Positions 1-5,717 of a stretch of 8,998 nucleotides of DNA are shown piece by piece (position 1 is the first letter of the stretch; each line of letters begins with the position of its first letter). The notes below the pieces were generated by a model, which made no database searches, had not been told where the DNA came from, and saw nothing but the letters and a program-made list of their open reading frames with translations. Source of the DNA: Bacteroidota bacterium (GTDB taxonomy: Bacteria > Bacteroidota > Bacteroidia > Chitinophagales > Chitinophagaceae); assembly GCA_947463975.1 (NCBI GenBank), contig CANHUW010000057.1, positions 1 to 8,998 on the forward strand, in the 5' to 3' direction. Both the position numbers and the translations under genes were made by a program.

Positions 1-750
1 GATCGTCATATACAATCCACTTCCCTTTCCACCACTTTCTAAATGATATGGATTTCTATAATGATGCCACATCGCAACAAATAATTTATTAGGATTGGTT
101 GGATCCATGATCATATCACCAGGACCAGATGTGTCGTTGGTATATAAAATTTGATTCCATGTTTCACCACCATCCGTTGTTTTATAAACACCTCTATTTT
201 TACTTTGTCCATAAGGGTTACCAATCGCACCAGCATACACAGTATTAGGATTGGTTGGATCTATAATTACACGATGGATATTTCTGGTTTGCTCTAAACC
301 CACGCGCTTCCAAGTTCTACCAGCATCTAAAGTTTTATACATACCTTCTCCAATGCTAATGGAGTTTCTTGGATTACCTTCTCCGGTTCCTACCCAAACT
401 ACACTTGGATTAGATTGTTGAATAGCTAAAGACCCAATATTCATAATAGGTTGGTCTTCAAAAACAGGTGTCCAACTAACACCACTATTATTTGTTTTCC
501 AAACGCCACCGGATGCAGCACCAATCCAAATATTGTTTGGGCTATTTACTTCTACATCAATTGTAGTAACACGACCACTCATAGAAGCAGGGCCAATATT
601 TCTTGGCTTCCAGTTTTTAAAGGCTTTGTTAATGTCTACTTTCTCTACTGCTGTTACAGGAGTAGCTGATTTTTTAGACTTTTGTGCATTGACTACTCCA
701 GTATTCAAAACTGAAGCTGCCAAAATGGTACCTAAAAGAATAATACGCAT
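1..750 (-). CDS. Secreted BNR/Asp-box beta-propeller protein (VPS10/sortilin-like), partial
   Basis: This is the N-terminal 250 residues of an exported protein whose C-terminus lies beyond the left edge. It begins at the ATG complementary to 748-750. Residues 1 to about 22 form a signal peptide: a short basic start (MR), a hydrophobic core, and a cleavage region VVNAQ. No lipobox cysteine is present, so a soluble periplasmic or secreted form is expected. The mature part carries repeated propeller blades. Asp-box motifs of the form S/T-x-D/N-x-G-x-x-W lie at residues 85-93 (KTNNSGVSW), 139-147 (KTLDAGRTW) and 190-198 (KTTDGGETW). Strands such as NIWIGAASGGVWK and TVYAGAIGN match the VPS10/BNR 'glycosyl hydrolase' proteins common in Bacteroidota, which are often about 1,000 residues long. 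Those proteins are usually annotated as sialidase- or sortilin-like, but no catalytic residues can be judged here and the substrate is unknown. The start is not preceded by a Shine-Dalgarno sequence. The family call is firm; the function is open. Confidence 0.85.
   Translation of the reverse strand, partial: MRIILLGTILAASVLNTGVVNAQKSKKSATPVTAVEKVDINKAFKNWKPRNIGPASMSGRVTTIDVEVNSPNNIWIGAASGGVWKTNNSGVSWTPVFEDQPIMNIGSLAIQQSNPSVVWVGTGEGNPRNSISIGEGMYKTLDAGRTWKRVGLEQTRNIHRVIIDPTNPNTVYAGAIGNPYGQSKNRGVYKTTDGGETWNQILYTNDTSGPGDMIMDPTNPNKLFVAMWHHYRNPYHLESGGKGSGLYMTI
88..261 (-). repeat. 18-bp direct repeat encoding DPTNPN in adjacent propeller blades
   Basis: The same 18 bases (attaggattggttggatc on the plus strand) occur at 88-105 and 244-261, 156 bases apart. 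On the coding strand both read in frame as D-P-T-N-P-N, at residues 216-221 and 164-169. The 52-residue spacing fits one beta-propeller blade plus loops. This is an internal coding repeat of the propeller protein, not a mobile or CRISPR repeat. Confidence 0.7.
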
Positions 751-756
751 GTGCTG

Positions 757-795
757 AGCTTATTTACTTATTAAAAAATAATGAGTGTCTAAGCT
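757..795. other. Imperfect hairpin in the leader of the propeller gene
   Basis: Outer arms agctta (757-762) and taagct (790-795) are perfectly complementary. Inside them, acttatta (766-773) and taatgagt (779-786) pair with one G-U wobble on the plus strand, or one C-A mismatch on the minus strand, around an A5/T5 loop. The structure lies 7 bases before the propeller start codon at 750 and after the thiolase stop. It could be a leader structure, a weak terminator for the thiolase, or a chance product of AT-rich DNA. A second short pairing, ggtca (807-811) with tgacc (827-831), lies just upstream. Confidence 0.3.
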
Positions 796-843
796 ACTTA
801 ATTTTTGGTCAAAAAAATAGGAAAAATGACCAGCGACAAAGAT

Positions 844-2019
844 TTATAATCTTTCGATGATTCCAGCTATGCCCTGCCCCCCTCCAACACAGGCTGTTAC
901 GATACCGTATTGCTTGTTTAATCTCTCTAAGTCATTGATTATCTGTACAGTTAGCTTAGAGCCAGTACAACCCAATGGATGTCCCAGGGCAATAGCTCCA
1001 CCATTTATATTCACTTTTTGAGGATCTAATTGCAATGCTCTAATCACTGCTAAAGATTGAGAAGCAAATGCTTCGTTGAGTTCAAAAAGATCAATTTGAT
1101 CCAAACGCATGCCCGCTTGCTTCAGTACCTTAGGCACTGCTTCCACTGGACCTATTCCCATGACTCTTGGATGCACCCCAGCACTCGCACAATTGACTAA
1201 CCGTCCAATGGGTTGTAATCCTAACGATTTCATTAAAGACTCACTCATGACCATTACAAAACTTGCACCATCTGAAGTTTGAGAAGAATTACCCGCAGTA
1301 ACAGAACCCTTCATTGCAAATGCAGGTTTTAATTTAGCCAATGCTTCCATAGTGGTGTCAGCTCGCACACCTTCATCAGTGTCTACGATATAAGAACGTG
1401 TTGCTTTTTTATTTTTTTCGTTGATATAATTTTCTTGCACTTCAATGGGAAGAATTCCTTTTTTGAAATACCCATTATCAATAGCAGCTTTTGCTTTTTG
1501 ATGAGAAGACAATGCAAAGGCATCTTGATCTTCTCTACTAATCTTGTATTCATTTGCCACTGCTTCTGCAGTTAAGCCCATGGATAAATAATAATCAGGA
1601 TCCTGCTCTGCTATAGAGTAAGCAGGCACTGTCTTCCAGCCTGCTGTGGGAACCATACTCATAGATTCTGTTCCACCAGCAATGATACAATCCGCCATGC
1701 CTGTTCTAATTTTTGCAGTTGCCATAGCAATACTTTCTAAACCACTTGCACAATATCTATTAATAGTAATTCCCGGCACTTCAATTCCTAATGCTTTTGC
1801 AGAAATCATTCTTCCAAATTGTAAACCTTGTTCTGCTTCCGGTACCGCATTTCCTACAATCACATCATCTACTAATTTATGATCTAACATAGGAAGTGTT
1901 TTCATGAGTCCTTTAATCACTTCTATAGCCAATTCATCAGAACGCATAAATCTAAATCCACCTTTCTTACTCTTGGTAATGGCTGTTCTAAAACCCGCTA
2001 CGATATAAGCTTCTTGCAT
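844..2019 (-). CDS. fadA: Acetyl-CoA C-acyltransferase (3-ketoacyl-CoA thiolase, FadA type)
   Basis: This 391-residue protein is full length for a thiolase, a cytosolic enzyme that splits 3-ketoacyl-CoA with CoA to give acetyl-CoA and a shortened acyl-CoA, or runs the reverse condensation. All catalytic elements are visible: nucleophile Cys90 in NRYCASGLESIA, the NEAFA motif at 315-319, His347 in GGAIALGHPLGCTGSK, and the acid/base Cys377 in ACVGGGQGIAGI near the C-terminus. The stretch MGLTAEAVANEYKISREDQD resembles FadA/degradative thiolases more than biosynthetic PhaA/AtoB, so the beta-oxidation assignment is preferred, but chain-length preference cannot be read from sequence. No fadB-type hydratase/dehydrogenase partner is adjacent within the window; genes downstream on this strand are the propeller protein, 93 bases away. 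The ATG at 2019 is preceded by AT-rich sequence without a Shine-Dalgarno. The nearest -7-like element is TACTTTTA (minus strand, 2060-2053), one base off TAnnTTTG. The thiolase call is very secure; the symbol is less so. Confidence 0.93.
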   Translation of the reverse strand: MQEAYIVAGFRTAITKSKKGGFRFMRSDELAIEVIKGLMKTLPMLDHKLVDDVIVGNAVPEAEQGLQFGRMISAKALGIEVPGITINRYCASGLESIAMATAKIRTGMADCIIAGGTESMSMVPTAGWKTVPAYSIAEQDPDYYLSMGLTAEAVANEYKISREDQDAFALSSHQKAKAAIDNGYFKKGILPIEVQENYINEKNKKATRSYIVDTDEGVRADTTMEALAKLKPAFAMKGSVTAGNSSQTSDGASFVMVMSESLMKSLGLQPIGRLVNCASAGVHPRVMGIGPVEAVPKVLKQAGMRLDQIDLFELNEAFASQSLAVIRALQLDPQKVNINGGAIALGHPLGCTGSKLTVQIINDLERLNKQYGIVTACVGGGQGIAGIIERL

Positions 2020-2104
2020 AAAATAGTTTTAAATAATCACTCAATTCTACCCTAAAAGTAGTCATTTTTTCAAAAGGTTGTTTATGCAACTAAATATTTC
2101 ATTG

Positions 2105-2112
2105 TAAATTTG
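2105..2112 (+). promoter_or_regulatory. Predicted -7 element (TAAATTTG) of pyrD
   Basis: TAAATTTG matches the Bacteroidota -7 consensus TAnnTTTG exactly and ends three bases before the preferred pyrD ATG at 2116. A TTG at 2078-2080 could be the -33 element, but its 24-base spacer is slightly longer than the usual 17-23. Transcription would start at or within a few bases of the ATG, implying a leaderless or nearly leaderless message. Confidence 0.5.
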
Positions 2113-2115
2113 GGC

Positions 2116-3144
2116 ATGATTTATCCTCTTGTCAAGAATACCTTGTTTCTGTTCCCCCCTGAAATGGCTCATCGCATTTCAATGAAAGGCCTTCATGCTG
2201 CATCGAGTGTACCTTTTATGAAGAGTTGGCTTGCCCATCAATTTCAATACCATCCCACTCGTTTGAAAAAAACAATCTTCGGTTTAGAATTCCCTAATCC
2301 GGTAGGCTTGGGAGCGGGATTTGACAAAAACGCAGAACATTTAGAAGTATTGGCTTTATTGGGATTTGGATTTATTGAAATTGGCACAGTCACTCCTTTA
2401 CCACAAGCAGGTAATCCAGCTCCAAGATTATTTAGATTACCCGATCAAAAAGCATTGATTAATAGAATGGGTTTTAACAATGACGGAGTGGAGAAAATTG
2501 CTCAGAGATTAAAAGAAAGAAAAGCAAAAGAACACAGTCCTCTAATTATTGGTGGAAACATAGGTAAAAATAAGGTTACCGAAAATGAAGACGCATGGAA
2601 AGACTATTGCATCAATTTTAAAGGTTTAGAAGAAGTGGTGGATTATTTTGTGGTGAATGTAAGTTCACCTAACACCCCAGGATTGAGAGCATTACAAGAA
2701 AAAGAAGCATTAAGAAAAATATTTTCTGAATTACAAGATGTAAATAAAAACAACAAGCCCATATTATTAAAAATTGCACCCGATTTGGAACTAAGTGCAT
2801 TGGATGATATAATTGCTTTAACACAAGAAGTTAAAATAGATGGCTTGGTATCTAGTAATACTACTTTAGATAGAACTATTTTGTCCGAAGCAAATCAAAT
2901 TAAAGCAAGCGCTATTGGTGCTGGAGGTTTAAGCGGCCAACCCTTGTTACATAAATCCAATGAAGTACTTCGTTATTTATACAAAGGGATAAATGGACGC
3001 ATCCCTATTATTGCCAGTGGGGGTATTTTAACGGGTGCTGATGCACAATCAAAAATAGATGCAGGTGCCGACTTAGTGCAGGTTTGGTCTGGATTTATTT
3101 ATGAAGGCCCAAGCATGGTAAAAAAAATCTGCCAAGCTTTATAA
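2116..3144 (+). CDS. pyrD: Dihydroorotate dehydrogenase (quinone), class 2
   Basis: This enzyme oxidises dihydroorotate to orotate in pyrimidine synthesis, passing electrons through FMN to membrane quinone. The protein has 342 residues, normal for class 2, with the N-terminal helical extension (MIYPLVKNTLFLFPPEMAHR) that class 2 enzymes use to contact the membrane and quinone; class 1 enzymes lack it. Recognisable elements, numbered from the ATG at 2116, are FPNPVGLGAGFDKNAE (59-74), NRMGFNNDG (116-124), the active-site segment NVSSPNTPGLR with catalytic Ser184, LLKIAPDL (217-224), VSSNTT (245-250), GAGGLSGQPL (268-277) and IIASGGI (298-304). A serine base and the extension together place it in class 2. 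An in-frame TTG at 2110 would add two residues, but it overlaps the predicted -7 element, and the ATG gives the usual family start. It reads divergently from the thiolase and is followed 23 bases later by the metallo-hydrolase. Confidence 0.96.
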   Translation: MIYPLVKNTLFLFPPEMAHRISMKGLHAASSVPFMKSWLAHQFQYHPTRLKKTIFGLEFPNPVGLGAGFDKNAEHLEVLALLGFGFIEIGTVTPLPQAGNPAPRLFRLPDQKALINRMGFNNDGVEKIAQRLKERKAKEHSPLIIGGNIGKNKVTENEDAWKDYCINFKGLEEVVDYFVVNVSSPNTPGLRALQEKEALRKIFSELQDVNKNNKPILLKIAPDLELSALDDIIALTQEVKIDGLVSSNTTLDRTILSEANQIKASAIGAGGLSGQPLLHKSNEVLRYLYKGINGRIPIIASGGILTGADAQSKIDAGADLVQVWSGFIYEGPSMVKKICQAL

Positions 3145-3167
3145 TTATACCATACAAAGTTGATCAC

Positions 3168-3830
3168 ATGATTCAAATACAGTCTTTTTGCTTTAATGCT
3201 TTTCAAGAAAATACCTACATTTTATACAACGAGCAAAAAGAAGCCATCATCATCGACCCTGGTATGTATACCAGAGTTGAATACAAACAGTTTACTAGTT
3301 TTTTAGAGGATCTTGCATTAACCCCCACTTTACTATTGAATACCCATTGTCATCTGGACCATGTGTTTGGAAACAATTTCGTGAGTGAAACCTATCAATT
3401 AGCCGCTCATTTTCATGCAAATGAACAAGTAGTCATTGATAGACTTCCAGAAGCAAGTGCCAAATGGGGAGTTGTTACTGAAGCATATAAAGGGCCCGTA
3501 AAATATTTACAACAAAATGAATTGATTCAATTTGGAAAAGATCAATTTATTTGCTTGTATACTCCGGGACATTCACCAGGCAGTCTTTGCTTTTATCATG
3601 AGCAACAAAACTTTATTATTGGGGGAGATCTGGTGTTTATGGATGGAGTGGGTAGAACTGATTTGCCCGGATGTAACCCATCAGATCTTATTCATAGCAT
3701 TCGAAAAGAAATCATTCCTTTAAAGGACGATTTGGTAATACATTCAGGACATGGTCCTGCAACTAGTTTAGGTAGAGAAAAGCTTCATAATCCCTATATC
3801 AAACATATTTTACAGAGCATGACGAGTTAA
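3168..3830 (+). CDS. Metallo-beta-lactamase-fold hydrolase, glyoxalase II-like
   Basis: This 220-residue cytosolic protein (no signal peptide) has the complete metal-binding set of the glyoxalase II/YcbL branch of the metallo-beta-lactamase fold: H60-x-H62-x-D64-H65 in THCHLDH, His135 in TPGHSPGS, bridging Asp154 in GGDLVF, and His195 in SGHGP. The N-terminal NAFQENTYILYN and IIIDPG segments, and GRTDLPG (162-168), are typical of this group. Members hydrolyse thioesters such as S-lactoylglutathione, but the protein lacks the extra C-terminal substrate-binding domain of classical GloB (about 250 residues). The real substrate is therefore uncertain, and many Bacteroidota have thiols other than glutathione. 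It starts 23 bases after the pyrD stop with no strong promoter match between, so cotranscription with pyrD is likely. No functional link to pyrimidine synthesis is evident. Confidence 0.9.
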   Translation: MIQIQSFCFNAFQENTYILYNEQKEAIIIDPGMYTRVEYKQFTSFLEDLALTPTLLLNTHCHLDHVFGNNFVSETYQLAAHFHANEQVVIDRLPEASAKWGVVTEAYKGPVKYLQQNELIQFGKDQFICLYTPGHSPGSLCFYHEQQNFIIGGDLVFMDGVGRTDLPGCNPSDLIHSIRKEIIPLKDDLVIHSGHGPATSLGREKLHNPYIKHILQSMTS

Positions 3831-3868
3831 CAATTTAATAATATAAGACAAACTATTAATTGTGTTTT
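3831..3868 (+). terminator. Possible weak terminator hairpin after the metallo-hydrolase gene
   Basis: Immediately after the TAA stop, caatttaata (3831-3840) pairs with tattaattg (3854-3862), giving nine pairs with one bulged T around a 13-base loop. The short T-rich run tgtttt follows. The stem is almost entirely A-T, so it would be weak. It could equally be an operator for the response-regulator gene that starts at 3892, since its right arm ends 14 bases before the -7 element at 3877. Confidence 0.35.
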
Positions 3869-3876
3869 ATAAAGGT

Positions 3877-3884
3877 TAAATTTG
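3877..3884 (+). promoter_or_regulatory. Predicted -7 element (TAAATTTG) of the response-regulator gene
   Basis: TAAATTTG is an exact match to TAnnTTTG and ends seven bases before the ATG at 3892, so the transcript would have a leader of only a few bases. The nearest TTG is at 3860-3862, giving a 14-base spacer that is shorter than usual, so the -33 part is unconvincing. The identical octamer precedes pyrD. Confidence 0.45.
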
Positions 3885-3891
3885 TGAGATC

Positions 3892-4575
3892 ATGGAAGGC
3901 AACCCAACCAAAATTTTAATTGCAGACGACGAACCTGATATCGTTGAAATCATTAGTTTTCATTTAGAGAAAGCTGGCTATATAGTAGCTTCTGCAAAAG
4001 ATGGCAGTGAAGCCATTGAAAAGGCCAAGCAATTCAAACCAAACTGCATCATCTTAGATATCATGATGCCTAAAAGAAATGGATTTGAGGTATGTGAATA
4101 TTTAAGATCTAATAAAGAATTTGACAACACATTCATTGTTTTATTGACCGCGTTGAATGATGAAGCTTCTCATATTAAAGGTTTAGAATTAGGAGGAGAC
4201 GATTTTGTGAATAAACCAATCAGTCCTAAAGTATTGGTTAGTAGAATTAATGCCTTGTACAGAAGAATACAACCCGCATCTTCAGAAAAGAAAATCATAC
4301 AAATAAAAGATTTGATCATTGATGCTACACAATATAAAACATCCATCAACTCTAAAATCTTTGTTTTAGCAAAGAAAGAGTTTGAATTATTGTACTTATT
4401 AGCAGCTCAACCTGGCAGAGTATTTCTTAGAAATGAGATTTTATCACAAGTATGGGGCAACGATGTTATTGTGGGAGATAGAACGATTGATGTTCACGTT
4501 AGAAAAATTAGAGTAAAGTTGGGTATTGACCTTATCACTACAGTAAAAGGGGTGGGTTATAAGTTCGATTACTAG
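3892..4575 (+). CDS. OmpR/PhoB-family response regulator transcription factor
   Basis: This 227-residue DNA-binding response regulator is activated by phosphotransfer from a histidine kinase, almost certainly the one encoded next. The receiver domain covers residues 6-125: acidic pair Asp12-Asp13, phospho-acceptor Asp56 in IILDIMMPKRNG, Thr86 in LLTAL, and Lys108 in the NKP motif. Phe105 sits at the usual aromatic switch area. The winged-helix output domain covers about 135-227, with ELLYLLAAQPGRVFLRNEIL, the recognition region RTIDVHVRKIRVKLG and the wing VKGVGYKF. All phosphorylation residues are intact. It resembles regulators annotated PhoB/PhoP-like in Bacteroidota, but no regulon can be deduced, so no symbol is given. 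The start ATG lies seven bases after a consensus -7 element with no Shine-Dalgarno. The kinase gene follows after a 54-base gap that contains a perfect hairpin. Confidence 0.95.
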   Translation: MEGNPTKILIADDEPDIVEIISFHLEKAGYIVASAKDGSEAIEKAKQFKPNCIILDIMMPKRNGFEVCEYLRSNKEFDNTFIVLLTALNDEASHIKGLELGGDDFVNKPISPKVLVSRINALYRRIQPASSEKKIIQIKDLIIDATQYKTSINSKIFVLAKKEFELLYLLAAQPGRVFLRNEILSQVWGNDVIVGDRTIDVHVRKIRVKLGIDLITTVKGVGYKFDY

Positions 4576-4596
4576 CAAGTATTGATTATAATTTTC

Positions 4597-4604
4597 TACC
4601 TTCG
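4597..4604 (+). promoter_or_regulatory. Possible -7 element (TACCTTCG) of the kinase gene
   Basis: TACCTTCG differs from TAnnTTTG by one base. It lies 25 bases before the kinase ATG, so a start site would fall inside the hairpin at 4604-4620. The nearest upstream TTG (4582-4584) leaves only a 12-base spacer. If functional, the kinase could be transcribed separately from its regulator; otherwise the pair is read from the promoter at 3877. Confidence 0.3.
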
Positions 4605-4620
4605 CCTTAGCCATTAAGGC
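4604..4620 (+). promoter_or_regulatory. Perfect 6-bp hairpin/palindrome before the kinase start
   Basis: GCCTTA (4604-4609) and TAAGGC (4615-4620) are perfectly complementary around a five-base loop, gccat. The right arm contains AAGG, a Shine-Dalgarno-like tetramer ten bases before the ATG at 4630, so a folded leader would hide it. No T-run follows, which argues against a terminator. It may be a translational control hairpin, an operator, or chance. Confidence 0.4.
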
Positions 4621-4629
4621 AAATTCCAA

Positions 4630-5676
4630 ATGTTCAAAGACAAAAATTTATCACCCAAACAATTGGCTGCATTAACTGCTTTGCTGCTGTCGAGCCTTAT
4701 TGCTTTAAGTGTTTTTGTTTGGTTCCAAGATTGGAAGGTGTTATTAGCCTATTTTATTGCTTGTTTTATAGCCATCTATTTAATTCTGGATCGTATTTTG
4801 GATTTCTTTATTTATAGAAAAATTAAATTAATCTACAAACTGATTTCACAAACCAAAGCGACCAAAAGAGAAGAAGCTTATCAAAAATATATTCTTCCTA
4901 AAAAAGGCATTGACGAGGTAAGAGAAGATGTAGAAGAATGGGCTGAACAAAAATTTGAAGAGATTAAAAAATTACAATCTAATGAGGAGTTTAGAAAAGA
5001 GTTTTTACAAAATCTTTCTCACGAAATTAAAACACCTATTTTTTCTATACAAGGTTATTTAGAAATTTTATCAGATGGTGCTGTAGAAGATAGTACTGCA
5101 GCGATGAAATACATTAGCAAATCACAAGCTAATGTTCAAAGATTGGTTCAATTAGTAAATGACATTGATATCATTACTAATTTGGAGATTAATAAAGAGC
5201 CTTTATTAAAACACCAATTTATGATTCAAGATACCATTAAAGATGTGGTAAATAACCTGAGTTTTAAGTTGGAGAAAAAGGGGGTGCAATTTCATTTTAA
5301 GAAAGGATGCGAAACGCCTATTCAAGTATTTGCCGATAAAAATAAAATCTATCAAGTACTCTCCAATATTATTACCAATGCAATCAAATATGGTAAGCAA
5401 GATGGAGAGATTACAGCTAGCATATATGTATTAGAAGACAAAAAAGTATTGATTGAAATAAGCGATAATGGTATTGGTATTGCAGAAGAGCATATACCAA
5501 GATTATTTGAACGCTTTTACAGAACAGATGATGCCAGAAGTAGAGAAGTGGGTGGCACTGGATTAGGTTTAGCTATTTGCAAACATATTATTGAAGCTCA
5601 TGGAGAAAGTATACAAGTTAGAAGTAAAATAAATGTGGGCACCACCCTTGGATTTACCCTGCCCTCCAAGGGATAG
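4630..5676 (+). CDS. Sensor histidine kinase without an extracytoplasmic sensor domain
   Basis: This 348-residue inner-membrane kinase should phosphorylate the regulator encoded just upstream. Two membrane helices lie at about residues 11-31 and 37-60, joined by only about five residues (QDWK region), so there is essentially no periplasmic domain. A charged, probably coiled-coil linker covers about 62-122. The HisKA domain follows, with phospho-acceptor His131 in NLSHEIKTP. The ATPase domain has an N box (SNIITNAIKYG, 245-255), a G1 box DNGIGI (279-284), an F box (FERFYR, 293-298) and a G2 box GGTGLGLAI (308-316), all intact. No HAMP or PAS domain is obvious. It resembles PhoR-like kinases widely conserved in Bacteroidota, but the stimulus is unknown and no symbol is given. 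The stop codon is TAG. The closeness of regulator and kinase (54 bases) supports pairing. Confidence 0.95.
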   Translation: MFKDKNLSPKQLAALTALLLSSLIALSVFVWFQDWKVLLAYFIACFIAIYLILDRILDFFIYRKIKLIYKLISQTKATKREEAYQKYILPKKGIDEVREDVEEWAEQKFEEIKKLQSNEEFRKEFLQNLSHEIKTPIFSIQGYLEILSDGAVEDSTAAMKYISKSQANVQRLVQLVNDIDIITNLEINKEPLLKHQFMIQDTIKDVVNNLSFKLEKKGVQFHFKKGCETPIQVFADKNKIYQVLSNIITNAIKYGKQDGEITASIYVLEDKKVLIEISDNGIGIAEEHIPRLFERFYRTDDARSREVGGTGLGLAICKHIIEAHGESIQVRSKINVGTTLGFTLPSKG

Positions 5677-5690
5677 TATCCTATTTTTTT
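5645..5690 (+). terminator. Weak terminator-like structure at the end of the kinase gene
   Basis: cccttgg (5645-5651) and ccaaggg (5666-5672) form a perfect seven-pair GC-rich stem with a 14-base loop inside the last codons of the kinase. A run of seven T follows at 5684-5690, 11 bases beyond the stem, which is farther than in a classical intrinsic terminator. A shorter palindrome, ggata-g-tatcc (5671-5681), overlaps the stop codon and sits directly before that T-run. Either could attenuate read-through into galE. Confidence 0.3.
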
Positions 5691-5717
5691 CGTTTCTTTG
5701 TATTCTAAATTTTTTTA

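Noticed and set aside
88..261. Pair of 18-base repeats as a possible CRISPR or mobile-element signature
   Set aside because: Only two copies exist, both in frame and encoding DPTNPN in successive beta-propeller blades; the spacer is coding sequence.
451..757. Two plus-strand open frames opposite the propeller gene
   Set aside because: The minus strand here encodes clear Asp-box blades and a signal peptide, so the plus-strand frames are shadows.
1646..1882. Plus-strand open frame of 78 codons inside the thiolase gene
   Set aside because: It is antisense to conserved thiolase sequence, including the active-site region, with no recognisable domain or start signal.
2076..2090. gttg...caac mini-inverted repeat in the thiolase/pyrD divergent region as an operator
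   Set aside because: Only four base pairs match, which is expected by chance in AT-rich DNA.
2110..2115. TTG start for pyrD two codons upstream of the ATG
   Set aside because: It overlaps the predicted -7 element TAAATTTG, and the ATG at 2116 gives the normal family N-terminus.
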